Below, in pieces: positions 25,421 through 34,466 of a stretch of 64,000 nt of DNA. The stretch is taken from assembly GCA_019635575.1 (NCBI GenBank), contig JAHBZF010000004.1:1-64000 (forward strand), in the 5' to 3' direction. The notes under the pieces were generated by a model, which saw only the letters and a list, made by a program, of their open reading frames with translations, was not told where the DNA came from and did not search any database. This stretch comes from Pseudolabrys sp. (GTDB lineage: Bacteria; Pseudomonadota; Alphaproteobacteria; Rhizobiales; Xanthobacteraceae). Position numbers and translations under genes: made by a program. The stretch's first letter is position 1, and each line of letters starts with the position of its first letter.

Positions 25421-26425
25421 TTACGGCAGGATCGGCTTCTCGGGCAGATAGCCCGGAACGTAGACCTGCTCGGCGGTCAGCCGGTCGCCGCTGACCTCGA
25501 TGTTCTTGTTGATGAAGTCGACCGTGCGCCGCATCTTTTCCGGCGTGATATAGCCGAAGCCGTTTTTCTGCACTTCCGGCGTCAGCGCGATGCGCTTGAG
25601 GATTTCGAGCTCCTCCTTGACGATCTGCGGATCGAGCGCCTTCACATACTGAAGCTGAATCTTGGTCGCCTCATCCGGATTGGCGAAGGTGTCCTTCCAG
25701 CCGCGCGCGGCGGCGCGGACGAACTTCTTCACGATCTCCGGATTCTTCTTCAGATAGTCGGCGTTGACGCCGATCGAGTTGGCGTAGATGTCGAGGCCGA
25801 GATCGCCGGCGAACAGGCAGACCGGCTTGGCATCGGGAACGGCGCGGCGGATCGCCGGTTCGCTCATCATGAACAGATCGATCGAGGCGACCTTGCGCGA
25901 GGCCAGCATCGGCACGCGCGCGGCGGGATCGATGTTGACGACCTTCATCGTCTTGCTGTCGATGCCGTTCATTTCCATGATCGCGGCCCAGATCTTGGGC
26001 ACGAACGACGCGCTGCTGGTGCCAAGTTCGAGATTGACCAACTTCTTGGCGCTGTCGATGTTGGCGCCCGGATTGAGGCTGAACACGCAATAGGGTGGCT
26101 TCTGATAGCTCGCGGCGACGATCTTCACCGTGGAGCCGGCGCTACCGGCGGCGATGAGGCTCGGCACGTCGATGAAGCCGAACTCCGAGGCGCCAGTGGC
26201 GACCGCGCGGATCGCATCGGCGGTGCCCTTCGACGGAAGAATGGTGACGTTCAGCCCTTCTTCCTTGAAGTAACCTTTGCCGAGCGCGACATACCACGGC
26301 GCGTGCCGGCCGAGGCTGATGAAGTCCAGCGTGAACTTCACGTCCTGCAGAGCCTGGGCTTGCGCCGGCGCAGCCGCCGTTACCAAACACGCCGCGGCGC
26401 ACGCGGCGGCAAGCAATCGCTTCAT
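25421..26425 (-). CDS. ABC transporter substrate-binding protein, NMT1/THI5 type
   Basis: The product has 334 residues from the ATG at 26425. It has a signal peptide MKRLLAAACAAACLVTAAAP with cleavage near AQA. The mature part opens KFTLDFISLGRHAPWYVALG and continues GYFKEEGLNVTILPSKGTADA, the NMT1-like pattern. The start is set by AGGAGG seven bases before the ATG at 26425; an open frame up to 26500 adds residues that precede the signal peptide. It is divergent from the ATPase and permease genes at 26775-28363 and presumably serves that importer. The ligand is unknown. Confidence 0.92.
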   Translation of the reverse strand: MKRLLAAACAAACLVTAAAPAQAQALQDVKFTLDFISLGRHAPWYVALGKGYFKEEGLNVTILPSKGTADAIRAVATGASEFGFIDVPSLIAAGSAGSTVKIVAASYQKPPYCVFSLNPGANIDSAKKLVNLELGTSSASFVPKIWAAIMEMNGIDSKTMKVVNIDPAARVPMLASRKVASIDLFMMSEPAIRRAVPDAKPVCLFAGDLGLDIYANSIGVNADYLKKNPEIVKKFVRAAARGWKDTFANPDEATKIQLQYVKALDPQIVKEELEILKRIALTPEVQKNGFGYITPEKMRRTVDFINKNIEVSGDRLTAEQVYVPGYLPEKPILP

Positions 26426-26512
26426 CGAAATCCTCCTGTTGAGCAACATCGAATTGTCTTCCCCCGCCTGTCTGCGCGTCGCCAGGTTGAACGGCAACAT
26501 GCCGGCCGCAAA

Positions 26513-26541
26513 TTGACAGGTAAGATATCATAAGATATTTC
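26513..26541 (+). promoter_or_regulatory. Candidate sigma-70 promoter for the ABC/GntR operon
   Basis: The 349-bp gap between the divergent genes (26426-26774) is the longest in the window. TTGACA (26513-26518), a 17-bp spacer and TATTTC (26536-26541) make a fair promoter toward 26775, leaving a leader of about 225 nt. The spacer and -10 contain a direct repeat TAAGATAT at 26521-26528 and 26531-26538, exactly one helical turn apart. A short dyad GAAGC-N6-GCTTC follows at about 26546-26561. These are candidate sites for the GntR protein encoded at 28380. The rest of the gap shows no gene I can support. Confidence 0.5.
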
Positions 26542-26774
26542 ACATGAAGCGTACAAGCTTCGAGGATGCCGTCTCCGCGTGGCTGCCTGCGCGACGGGCT
26601 CCGCTGGCAGATCGGTCCTTTCTGCCCCTGCGCACGGTATGCGCGTAGGGGATGCGCGCATGGGAATGCGTGGATGTCTCGGCGCGGATGTTTCGCGCGA
26701 GATCCGGGGGGTGGTCCGTCCTGCGCGGCAGGCTGGCAGGCGACGGACCAACCACGGAAAGGCCCGAAACAACG

Positions 26775-27584
26775 ATGGCTTTCGGTACCATCAGGAATGT
26801 CAGGAAGGTGTTCTCGGCCGGCGAGCTGATCTCGCGCAGCCGCGAGCCGGTGGTTGCGCTCGACGATGCGAGCTTCGATTTCGAGCAAGGACAGCTCGTC
26901 GCGCTGCTCGGGCCGAGCGGTTGCGGCAAGACCACGCTGCTGCGCATTGTCGCGGGGCTGATTTCCAAGACCTCGGGCTCGGTGAATATCGGCGGGCGCG
27001 AAGTGACCGAGCCGCTCGGGGACTATGGCTTCGTATTCCAGAGCCCGAGCCTGATGCCGTGGCGCTCGGTGATCGACAACGTGTTGTTTCCGATGGAGAT
27101 CCTGAAGAACAACAACAAGGCGGCGCGCGCCCGCGCCAATGAATTGCTCGGTCTGGTTGGCCTTTCCAATTTCGCCCATGCGCGGCCGCATCAATTGTCC
27201 GGCGGCATGCAGCAACGTGTCGCGCTGTGCCGCGCGCTCATTCACCAGCCGAAGCTGCTGCTGATGGATGAACCCTTCGGCGCGCTCGATGAATTGACCC
27301 GGCTGGAGATGAACGACCTGCTGCTGCGCATCCGGCACGAAACCGGCGCCTCGGTGTTGTTCGTCACCCATTCGATTTCCGAGGCGATCTATCTGTCCGA
27401 CAAGGTCATCGTGTTCAGCCGCCGTCCGGCGCGCGTCGCCAAGGAAATCCAGATCGATCTGCCGTATCCGCGCTCGCAGCGCACCCGTTTCACGCCGGCG
27501 TTCACGCAGGCCGAACGGATCGCCAGCGAGGCGCTTGGAGTGCTCGCGCCCGGTTCGGAAGCGGAGACGGGAGCTGCGTCATGA
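26775..27584 (+). CDS. ABC transporter ATP-binding protein, SsuB/TauB type
   Basis: The product has 269 residues from the ATG at 26775; an open frame extends to 26652 but adds an atypical Trp/Arg-rich leader. Walker A is GPSGCGKTT, the Q-loop FVFQSPSLMPWRSV, the signature LSGGMQQRVALCRAL, Walker B LLLMDEPFGALDEL, and the H-loop FVTHSISEAIYL. It energises the importer of the permease at 27581, whose start overlaps its stop (ATGA). The binding protein is the divergent gene at 25421. Confidence 0.94.
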   Translation: MAFGTIRNVRKVFSAGELISRSREPVVALDDASFDFEQGQLVALLGPSGCGKTTLLRIVAGLISKTSGSVNIGGREVTEPLGDYGFVFQSPSLMPWRSVIDNVLFPMEILKNNNKAARARANELLGLVGLSNFAHARPHQLSGGMQQRVALCRALIHQPKLLLMDEPFGALDELTRLEMNDLLLRIRHETGASVLFVTHSISEAIYLSDKVIVFSRRPARVAKEIQIDLPYPRSQRTRFTPAFTQAERIASEALGVLAPGSEAETGAAS

Positions 27585-28363
27585 TCAACCCCATGGTCGC
27601 GCGGCTCGTCACCCGCATCGGTTATCCGTTGTTTGGCCTCGTCGTCATTCTCGGCGCCTGGGTTCTCGCCTGCTGGCTCGGCAATCTGCCGACGGTGGTG
27701 CTGCCGACACCGGATAAAGTGTTTCACGCCTTCATCGCCCGCTTCGATCTGCTGATGAGCGAAGGCTGGGTGACGGTGAAGGAAACGTTCTACGGCTTCC
27801 TGCTGGCGATCGTCATCGGCATTCCGCTCGCGGTGGCCATCGCCAATTCGCGGCCACTCAACCTGATGTTCTATCCGCTGCTGATCGCGCTCCAATCAGT
27901 GCCGAAGGTGGCGCTGGCGCCGATCATCCTGGTGTGGCTCGGCACCGGCATGGAGTCCAAGCTGGCGATCGTCTGGCTCGTCGCGTTCTTCCCGATCATC
28001 GTCGACACGGTGGCGGGGTTGCGCTCGACGCCGCGCGAGCTGCTGGAGCTGGCCGACAGCCTGCGGGCCTCGCCAATGCAGGTTTTCCTCAAGGTGCAGT
28101 TTCCGGCGGCGCTGCCGTTCGTCATCACCGGCGCCAAGGTGGCGATCACGCTGGCTGTCATCGGCGCGGTGATCGGCGAATTCGTCGGCGCTAGCGAAGG
28201 GCTCGGCTTCCTGCTGTTGAGCGCGACCTCGCAACTCGACACGCCGCTCGCTTTCGCGGCGCTGTTCGCCTTGTCGTTCCTCGGCATCGCCGCCTATCTG
28301 CTGGTCGAACTGGCGGAAAAGCTGGCCGAGCCGTGGCTGCCGCCGTCGTCGCAGCGGCATTGA
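27581..28363 (+). CDS. ABC transporter permease, SsuC/TauC type
   Basis: The product has 260 residues and about six membrane helices. The family loop is SLRASPMQVFLKVQFPAALPFVITG, the ATPase-coupling region. It starts inside the ATPase stop codon, so it is translated with it. It ends 16 bp before the GntR regulator gene, which is likely in the same transcript. Confidence 0.93.
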   Translation: MINPMVARLVTRIGYPLFGLVVILGAWVLACWLGNLPTVVLPTPDKVFHAFIARFDLLMSEGWVTVKETFYGFLLAIVIGIPLAVAIANSRPLNLMFYPLLIALQSVPKVALAPIILVWLGTGMESKLAIVWLVAFFPIIVDTVAGLRSTPRELLELADSLRASPMQVFLKVQFPAALPFVITGAKVAITLAVIGAVIGEFVGASEGLGFLLLSATSQLDTPLAFAALFALSFLGIAAYLLVELAEKLAEPWLPPSSQRH

Positions 28364-28379
28364 GACGCGGAAGCCGCCC

Positions 28380-29171
28380 ATGGCGAAAGCGAAAACCAGA
28401 GCAGGAACGAAACGGACGCCGGCGCGTAAGCGCGCCGGCGCGCGCAAAGTGACGCGCAAGGTTGCCAAAGCCGCGATGCCTCGACCGCCCAGGGAAAAGT
28501 CCCGCAAGAGCGGGTCGCTGACGGCGCAGGCTTACGAGCAGATCAAGGAGAAGATCCTGACACTGCATTTTCTGCCAGGTCAGTATCTCAACGAGGGCGC
28601 GCTGTGCGAGTTGCTCGGTGCCGGCCGCACGCCGGTGCATCAGGCACTGCAGCGGCTCGAACTGGAAGGGCTGGTCGAGATCATGCCGCGCAAGGGCGTG
28701 GTCGTGCAGCCGGATAACTTTGCCGAGATTTTGAAGATCCTGGATTCCCGCGTCACCGTCGAGGCGGAGTTGGCGCGCAATGCCGCCGAACATGCCACGA
28801 CCGAGGACGCGCGCGAATTGCAGCGGCTCGCCAGCGAAGGCTACGGCAACGGTCAGCCTACGGAGGTCGATACCTTCACCCGCGCCGATCGCGCATTCCA
28901 CGCCAAGCTCGCGGAGATGGCGGGAAATCCGGTGCTGCGCGATTTCGCGCGCACGCTGCACGAGCGCTCGATCCGCTACTGGTATCTGCATCTGTGGCAG
29001 ACCATGAACACCAAGGCGACCGCCGGCGAGCATAAAGCGATCGCCGACATGGTGGCGAAGGGCGACGGCGCCGGAGCCGCCAAGGCGGTCAGCCGTCACA
29101 TCGAAAGCCTGCGCGAGCGATTGACGCGGGTGCAGAGCGCGGCCCAGCGCCGTCCTCTGCCGAGCCGGTAA
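28380..29171 (+). CDS. GntR family regulator, FCD type, with basic N-terminal tail
   Basis: The product has 263 residues. The first 45 or so are rich in Lys, Arg and Ala (KAKTRAGTKRTPARKRAGAR), an unusual extension for GntR proteins. The winged helix follows (AYEQIKEKILTLHFLPGQYL, LLGAGRTPVHQALQRLELEG), then an FCD effector domain with ligands in TRADRAFHAKLAEM and a C-terminal HIESLRERL. FCD proteins bind carboxylates, often with a metal. It sits between the ABC importer and the cupin/Ldh/RidA/SDR/hydroxylase genes and likely regulates both. A more internal start is possible but the ATG at 28380 has no rival with a better ribosome binding site. Confidence 0.9.
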   Translation: MAKAKTRAGTKRTPARKRAGARKVTRKVAKAAMPRPPREKSRKSGSLTAQAYEQIKEKILTLHFLPGQYLNEGALCELLGAGRTPVHQALQRLELEGLVEIMPRKGVVVQPDNFAEILKILDSRVTVEAELARNAAEHATTEDARELQRLASEGYGNGQPTEVDTFTRADRAFHAKLAEMAGNPVLRDFARTLHERSIRYWYLHLWQTMNTKATAGEHKAIADMVAKGDGAGAAKAVSRHIESLRERLTRVQSAAQRRPLPSR

Positions 29172-29204
29172 ACGACGAGACACATGACAGTCAGGGAGAG
29201 TGCG

Positions 29205-29627
29205 ATGAGCGGAGCCTATTCCGGAGTTCCCAAGATGGGCGAGGGGATGCCGAGCCTCGACGAGGTGTTGCTCCAGAGCAAGGATTTGCCGTGGCGTGAA
29301 AAGTCGCTCAAGGGCATCAGCGAAAAGATGCTGTGGCGCAACGAGGAAACCGGCGCGTCGATCGCGCTGATCCGTTTCGCCAAGGGCTCGGGCATTCCGC
29401 AGCCGCACAGCCACGCCTCCAACCAGTTCATGTTCTGCCTGGAAGGCAAATATGAGTACACCAGCACCGGTACGGTGCTGACGGCCGGCTCGTTCTACTG
29501 GAACCCGAAGGGCAATGTGCATGGCCCGGCGGTGGCGCATGAGGACACCGTGGTCGTCGAGGTCTATGACGGCCCGCACTACCCGATCAAGCCGTCCTGG
29601 TACGCCAACGACGAGGACGCGCGCTGA
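29205..29627 (+). CDS. Cupin domain protein (2,4'-dihydroxyacetophenone dioxygenase-like)
   Basis: The product has 140 residues from the ATG at 29205, preferred over the ATG at 29184 because GGGAGAG is just upstream. The single cupin has metal-site pieces PQPHSHASNQFMFCLEGKYEY (shortened here) with H-x-H and Glu, and WNPKGNVHGP with the third His. The end VVVEVYDGPHYPIKPSWYA resembles 2,4'-dihydroxyacetophenone-dioxygenase and ChrR-type cupins. It may be an Fe(II) dioxygenase or a small-molecule isomerase. It is the first structural gene after GntR and its stop overlaps the Ldh gene start. Confidence 0.8.
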   Translation: MSGAYSGVPKMGEGMPSLDEVLLQSKDLPWREKSLKGISEKMLWRNEETGASIALIRFAKGSGIPQPHSHASNQFMFCLEGKYEYTSTGTVLTAGSFYWNPKGNVHGPAVAHEDTVVVEVYDGPHYPIKPSWYANDEDAR

Positions 29628-30688
29628 TGTCGGCGCAGCAGTCCGGCCCGGTGCGGATCGATGCCGCGCAACTGACGACGGCGGTCACCGATATCTTCGC
29701 GGCGCTCGGCGTGGCGCGCGACGATGCCCGGATCGTCGCCGAGGATCTCGTCACCGCCGATCTCGAAGGTGTGTCGTCGCATGGCGTCATGCTGATGCCG
29801 CTCTATGTGGAGCGCATCCTCAAGGGCTCGGTATCGACACGCCATGAAGGCGAGGTGGTCAGCGACCGCGAAGCCGCGGTGGTGATCGACGCGCAGAACG
29901 GCCTCGGTCAGCTCACCGCGCATCAGGCGGTGAAGCTCGCGGTGCCGCGCGCGCACAAGTTCGGCCTTGCGGCGGTGACGGTGCGCAACGCGTTTCACTT
30001 CGGCATGGCGGGTCGCTACGCGCGGATGCTGGCGGATCAGGGTTGCGTCGGCATCGTCATGTCGAACACGCGGCCGCTGATGCCGGCGCCGGGCGGCGCC
30101 GAGGCGCTGGTCGGCAACAATCCGCTCGCCATCGCGCTGCCGACGACGACCGCGCATCCCGCCGAGGTCGACATGGCGCTGAGCGCCACGGCCATGGGTA
30201 AAATTCGCCTCGCGGAAGCGGCGGGCAAAAGCATTCCTGAAGGCTGGGCAATCGATTCCACCGGACGTCCGACCACCAACCCGGCCGATGCGATCAAAGG
30301 CATGCTGTTGCCGGCAGCGGGGCCGAAAGGCTTCGGGCTCGCCTTCGCCATCGATCTTCTGTGCGGCGGTCTGTCGGATGGCGCGGTCGGCGCCGAGGTG
30401 CGCGCGCTCTATGGCAACGCGACCGAACCGTATCGCTGCAGCCTGATGTTCCTGGCGATCCATGCCGGGCACTTCACCGACGGTCAGCGTTTCGCCGAAC
30501 GTGTCGGCGCGCAATCGGAGCGCGTCACCGCCTCGAAACGTGCGCCGGGCGTCGAACGCATCTATGCGCCGGGCGAAATGGCTTACGCGACGCGGCTTGC
30601 CAATGGCGGCACCTGCAACCTCAGCCGGCCGACGGTCGATAGCCTGATCAAGGCTGCCGCCAGCGCCGGCGTCACGCTTTCGTTCTGA
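29627..30688 (+). CDS. Ldh_2 family NAD(P)-dependent dehydrogenase (malate/L-sulfolactate type)
   Basis: The product has 353 residues. Typical segments are FAALGVARDDARIVAEDLV, ADLEGVSSHGVMLMPLYVER, NAFHFGMAGRYARMLADQG, GGAEALVGNNPLAIALPTT and GPKGFGLAFAIDLLCGGLSDG. This family reduces 2-keto acids or imines (malate, ureidoglycolate, sulfolactate, delta-1-piperidine-2-carboxylate). It follows the cupin with one-base overlap of stop and start. Its neighbour RidA fits a 2-keto or imine intermediate. The substrate is not determined. Confidence 0.92.
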   Translation: MSAQQSGPVRIDAAQLTTAVTDIFAALGVARDDARIVAEDLVTADLEGVSSHGVMLMPLYVERILKGSVSTRHEGEVVSDREAAVVIDAQNGLGQLTAHQAVKLAVPRAHKFGLAAVTVRNAFHFGMAGRYARMLADQGCVGIVMSNTRPLMPAPGGAEALVGNNPLAIALPTTTAHPAEVDMALSATAMGKIRLAEAAGKSIPEGWAIDSTGRPTTNPADAIKGMLLPAAGPKGFGLAFAIDLLCGGLSDGAVGAEVRALYGNATEPYRCSLMFLAIHAGHFTDGQRFAERVGAQSERVTASKRAPGVERIYAPGEMAYATRLANGGTCNLSRPTVDSLIKAAASAGVTLSF

Positions 30689-30702
30689 AGGAGAGAGTTA
30701 TC

Positions 30703-31101
30703 ATGAAGCAACAGATCGTCTCGAAGAAGCTGCGTCAGCCCAACGGGCATTTTTCCCAGGCGACCGCTATCGCCGCCAAGGGCAAGATGGTGTTCATCTC
30801 CGGCATGACCGCGCGGCACCCCGACGGCAGCATCACCGGCGTCGGCGACATCAAGGCGCAGACCAAGCAGGTGTGCGAGAACCTCAAGGCGGCGGTCGAG
30901 GAAGCCGGCGGCACGCTCGACGATATCGTCCGCGTCGACGTCTATGTCCGCAACATGGAGCACTTCGAGGCGATCCACGAGGTGCGTCGCCAGTATTTCA
31001 CCGGCATCGCGCCGGCCTCGACCATGGTGGAGGTCTCCAAGTTCGTTTCGCCGGATTATCTGATCGAGATCAATGCGATCGCCGTTCTGCCGAACGGTTA
31101 A
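30703..31101 (+). CDS. RidA family protein lacking the catalytic arginine
   Basis: The product has 132 residues with normal RidA folds, for example MVFISGMTARHPDGSITGVG and VRVDVYVRNMEHFEAIHEV. The C-terminal core reads PASTMVEVSKFVSPDYLIEI, so the arginine of PARSCVEV in E. coli RidA is replaced by serine. Such Rid-family members generally do not deaminate imines and have roles not yet defined, some as hydrolases or binding proteins in aromatic pathways. It is in a tight plus-strand series, 14 bp after the Ldh gene and 27 bp before the SDR gene. Confidence 0.9.
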   Translation: MKQQIVSKKLRQPNGHFSQATAIAAKGKMVFISGMTARHPDGSITGVGDIKAQTKQVCENLKAAVEEAGGTLDDIVRVDVYVRNMEHFEAIHEVRRQYFTGIAPASTMVEVSKFVSPDYLIEINAIAVLPNG

Positions 31102-31128
31102 TAGGCGAATGATCAAGACGAGGATGCG

Positions 31129-31869
31129 ATGAAGGCGCGGTTCGAGGCGGACGGAGATGTGATCGTCGTCACCGGTGGTGGCAACGGCATCGGCCGCGCG
31201 CTGGCGCGGGCGGCGGCGGGAGCCGGCGCCCGTGTCGTCATCTGCGATGTGGACGAGAAGGCGGCGGCGGATGCCGCTGCCGGCCATCCGCAGATTTCCA
31301 TCAAGCGACTCGACGTCGGCGATCGTGATGCCGTGTTCAAGGTGTTCGCCGAGATCGAGCGCGAGCATGGCCGCATCGACGGGCTGGTCTGCGGCGCGGC
31401 GATCCAGCCGCGCACGCTGGTGCACGACATGGCTGCCGAGGAATGGCAGAGGGTGCTCGGCATCAATCTCAACGGCGTGGTCTGGTGCTATCAGGCCGCG
31501 ATCAAGGGGATGATCGCGCGCCGTCGCGGCAGCATCGTCGCCTTCACCTCGGGCCTCGCGCATCAGGGTTGGCCGGAAGCCTCGGCCTATGCAGCTTCCA
31601 AGGGCGCGTTGATCGCCTTTGTGAAAAGCGCCGCCAAGGAAGTCGCGCAGCATCGCGTCAAGTTCAATCTGATCGCACCCGGTGTGATCGATACGCCGCA
31701 ATACCGCGCCGCCAATGCCGGCGCCGACCACGACCGCTGGCGTGCCTCCACCGGAGTCGGCGCGCCGGACGATGCGGTCGGGCCGCTGCTGTTCCTACTG
31801 TCGGACGCGGCGTCGATGACGGCGTCGCTGATCAGCCGCGACTTTGCCTATGCGGCGCAGGATATCTGA
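31129..31869 (+). CDS. SDR family oxidoreductase
   Basis: The product has 246 residues. The Rossmann motif TGGGNGIGRAL is at the N-terminus, the CDVDEKA segment suits NAD binding, and the catalytic Ser and YxxxK pair lie in FTSGLAHQGWPEASAYAASK. It oxidises or reduces a hydroxyl group of a pathway intermediate such as a cis-diol or beta-hydroxy acid. It lies between RidA and the flavin hydroxylase and is probably co-transcribed with both. Confidence 0.92.
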   Translation: MKARFEADGDVIVVTGGGNGIGRALARAAAGAGARVVICDVDEKAAADAAAGHPQISIKRLDVGDRDAVFKVFAEIEREHGRIDGLVCGAAIQPRTLVHDMAAEEWQRVLGINLNGVVWCYQAAIKGMIARRRGSIVAFTSGLAHQGWPEASAYAASKGALIAFVKSAAKEVAQHRVKFNLIAPGVIDTPQYRAANAGADHDRWRASTGVGAPDDAVGPLLFLLSDAASMTASLISRDFAYAAQDI

Positions 31870-31899
31870 CCAAACAAACGTGTGTCGAAGAGTGCTGCC

Positions 31900-33489
31900 A
31901 TGAAGCCGATCATCATCGTCGGGGCCGGTCCGGTCGGTCTCACCGCCGCGCTGGGACTGCGATTCTACGGTCTGCCGTTTGAAGTGTTCGAGGAGGACGA
32001 AGGTCTCTCCAGCGACACCAAGGCCGGCACGATCCTGACGCGGACCCTGGAAGCATTCCGCCGCTACGGCGTGGTCGACGAGGTATTGGCGAATGCGCTG
32101 CGCATCGACGAGATCGGCGACATCGAGCGCGCGACCAATACGGCGCGACCGTCGGTGCGCACCGAACTGCTCGCCGACGACACGCGCTACCCGTTCGTCG
32201 TCAACATGCCGCAGCATCATCTCGAGCCGATCCTGCATCGCGCGCTCCAGAAGACGCACCCGCAGGCGGTGCATCTGCGGCACAAGTTGCTGTCGTTCCG
32301 CGCGACCGACGACGGCGTTGTCGTCACCTTCGAGACGCCGGATGGCGTGAAGGAAGTCGAAGGCTCGTACTTGCTCGCTTGCGATGGTGGCCGGAGCACG
32401 GTGCGCTCACAACTTGGCATTGAAGTCGAAGGCGAGTCGCTCGATGCGCGCACGCTGTTGGTCGACGTAAAGGTCGACCTCGATGTGAAGAACCCGCGCG
32501 ATTATCCCTATCTCGCTTATTTCGCCGACCCGGACGAATGGATGATCACCGTGCGCCAGCCGCACTGCTGGCGCTTTCTCTATCCGCTGGCGGCGGACAA
32601 GCCGGAGCCGACGCGCGAGGAATTCAAGGCCAAGGTGCTGCACTTCATCGGCCCGGTGGACGACCTCGAAATCCTCAACACCATCATCTACCGCATTCAT
32701 CACCGCATCGCGTCTGAATGGCGGCGCGGCCGCGTGTTCCTGATGGGCGATGCCGCGCATCTGATCACGCCGATGTGGGCGCTCGGCCTCAACACCGGCA
32801 TTCTCGACGCGATCAATCTGCCGTGGCGGCTCGCCTGGGTGGAGCGCGGCTGGGCCGACCAGTCGCTGCTCGACGGCTATGCGCGCGAGCAGCGCCCGGT
32901 CGCGGCCTATGGGTCCGGCGAGATGGCGGAAGCCGGCCGCAAATACATGCTCGGCCAGAAGGACGCGGTGAAAGCCATGTCCGGCGATGCCTGGGCCAAC
33001 GCGCTGACGCGTACCATGCTGGGCGTGCGGCTCGACGTCGACCAGTCCGACGACTGGTCGATGGTGCGCACCGCGCGTGAGGCATTGCGTGTCGGCGAGC
33101 GCATCCCGGACGTCGAGCTGCATGGCGCCGATGGTCGGCCGGTGCGGCTGCATCAACTGGTCGACGACAGTTTCGTCGCGCTTTATTTCACCGATGTGCG
33201 CCGCCGGCCGGTGTTGCCGCAGGATACGCCGGGACTCAAGCATCTGATCGTGTCGCGCCGCGACGCGCCGCTCGATTCCGGTTTGCGCGAGCGTTCGCTG
33301 TTCGATGTCGGCGACCGCTTCCGCGAACGTGTCGGTTGCCCGACCGATACGGTGTTGCTGGTTCGCCCGGACGATCATGTCGCGGCGATCCTGCCGATGC
33401 GCGAGGGTGCGGTCGACGAAGTTTATCGCCGGATCGTCAGCGGCGCGCGGCCAATGAAGCCCACGGCCTCCAAATCGGCGGCGGCGTGA
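31900..33489 (+). CDS. FAD-dependent aromatic hydroxylase (MhpA-like, class A flavin monooxygenase)
   Basis: The product has 529 residues from the ATG at 31900; an in-frame GTG at 31882 would add six. GxGxxG is in IIVGAGPVGLTAALGL, the DG motif is LLACDGGRSTVRSQLG, and the GD motif is GRVFLMGDAAHLITPMWALG. A thioredoxin-like C-terminal domain starts near residue 400 (IPDVELHGADGRPVRLHQL), as in MhpA, phenol and resorcinol hydroxylases. It inserts one oxygen next to a phenolic OH using NAD(P)H. It is followed 14 bp later by the amidohydrolase, suggesting hydroxylation before ring cleavage or decarboxylation. Confidence 0.93.
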   Translation: MKPIIIVGAGPVGLTAALGLRFYGLPFEVFEEDEGLSSDTKAGTILTRTLEAFRRYGVVDEVLANALRIDEIGDIERATNTARPSVRTELLADDTRYPFVVNMPQHHLEPILHRALQKTHPQAVHLRHKLLSFRATDDGVVVTFETPDGVKEVEGSYLLACDGGRSTVRSQLGIEVEGESLDARTLLVDVKVDLDVKNPRDYPYLAYFADPDEWMITVRQPHCWRFLYPLAADKPEPTREEFKAKVLHFIGPVDDLEILNTIIYRIHHRIASEWRRGRVFLMGDAAHLITPMWALGLNTGILDAINLPWRLAWVERGWADQSLLDGYAREQRPVAAYGSGEMAEAGRKYMLGQKDAVKAMSGDAWANALTRTMLGVRLDVDQSDDWSMVRTAREALRVGERIPDVELHGADGRPVRLHQLVDDSFVALYFTDVRRRPVLPQDTPGLKHLIVSRRDAPLDSGLRERSLFDVGDRFRERVGCPTDTVLLVRPDDHVAAILPMREGAVDEVYRRIVSGARPMKPTASKSAAA

Positions 33490-33503
33490 CAAAGCAGCAT
33501 GAC

Positions 33504-34466
33504 ATGACGGATCGCATCAGCCTCGACGTGCACGCGCATCTCGCCCCGGTTTTCCCCGAGGCGCTGGCGGCGATCGCCGGCGTGTCGTGGGACGCGGCCG
33601 CTGGCACCATGACGGTCGACGGCCATGTGATCGGCATCAAGCCGTTGTTCAAGCCGGAGGCGCTGCTCGCGTGGATGGACGAGAATGGCGTCGAGCACGC
33701 CTGGATCTCGATCCCGCCGCCGCTCTACCGGCCGGAGCTGCGCGGCGACGCCGCACGTGCCTGGACCACCTATGTGAATGACGGGCTGCACAAGATCGCC
33801 GCGGCGCATCCACAACGCTTCTCGCCGCTGCCGCATCTGCCGCTGCAGGAGCCGGCGCTGGCGGCGGAGATCGCCCGCCACGTCATCGCGCGCGGTCATA
33901 ACCGTTTTGCCGCGCCGTCAGGCGGCAATGGCGATCAGGTGTTGTCCGATCCCGCCTTTGCGCCGCTGTGGCAGGCGCTCAATGCCGCTAAGGCGTTTGT
34001 CTTCTTCCATCCGGGTGAATGCGCCGACGGGCGGCTCGACGCTTTCTATCTCTCCAATCTCGTCGGCAATCCTTACGAGTCCGCCGTCGCGATCTCGCAT
34101 TTGGTGTTCGGTGGCGTCATCGAGACTTATCCGGCGATTCGATTCTGCTTCGCCCATGGTGGCGGCGCGCTGCCGATGCTCGCCGGCCGGCTGGAGCAGG
34201 GCTTCGCCACCGCGCGTCCCGGCATCAAGACCGGCGGCCGCTCGCCGCGCGCGTTGCTGAAATCCATCTGCGTCGATTGCATCGTCCATGACGAGCAGGC
34301 GCTGGCGCTGTCCGAACATGTGTTCGGTGCCGAGCATGTGGTGTTCGGCTCCGACTGGCCGTTCCCCATGGGCGTGCTGAAGCCGCATCAGCAGATCGCT
34401 GACGCGGCGCGCCGCCGCCGCATCTTTTGCGACAATCCGGATCGTTTGAAAAAGGAGACGACATGA
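33504..34466 (+). CDS. Amidohydrolase_2 family enzyme (ACMSD/gamma-resorcylate decarboxylase-like)
   Basis: The product has 320 residues. Metal-binding pieces are the N-terminal DVHAHLAP (H-x-H), FFHPGEC, FCFAHGGGALPMLAGRL and VVFGSDWPFPMG with the catalytic Asp. This is the PF04909 group whose members include 2-amino-3-carboxymuconate-6-semialdehyde decarboxylase, 5-carboxyvanillate and resorcylate decarboxylases, all nonoxidative and zinc- or manganese-dependent. A C-C hydrolase or lactone hydrolase is also possible. ATG at 33504 is used; the open frame from 33336 overlaps the hydroxylase. The last bases overlap the start of the next gene (ATGA). Confidence 0.9.
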   Translation: MTDRISLDVHAHLAPVFPEALAAIAGVSWDAAAGTMTVDGHVIGIKPLFKPEALLAWMDENGVEHAWISIPPPLYRPELRGDAARAWTTYVNDGLHKIAAAHPQRFSPLPHLPLQEPALAAEIARHVIARGHNRFAAPSGGNGDQVLSDPAFAPLWQALNAAKAFVFFHPGECADGRLDAFYLSNLVGNPYESAVAISHLVFGGVIETYPAIRFCFAHGGGALPMLAGRLEQGFATARPGIKTGGRSPRALLKSICVDCIVHDEQALALSEHVFGAEHVVFGSDWPFPMGVLKPHQQIADAARRRRIFCDNPDRLKKETT

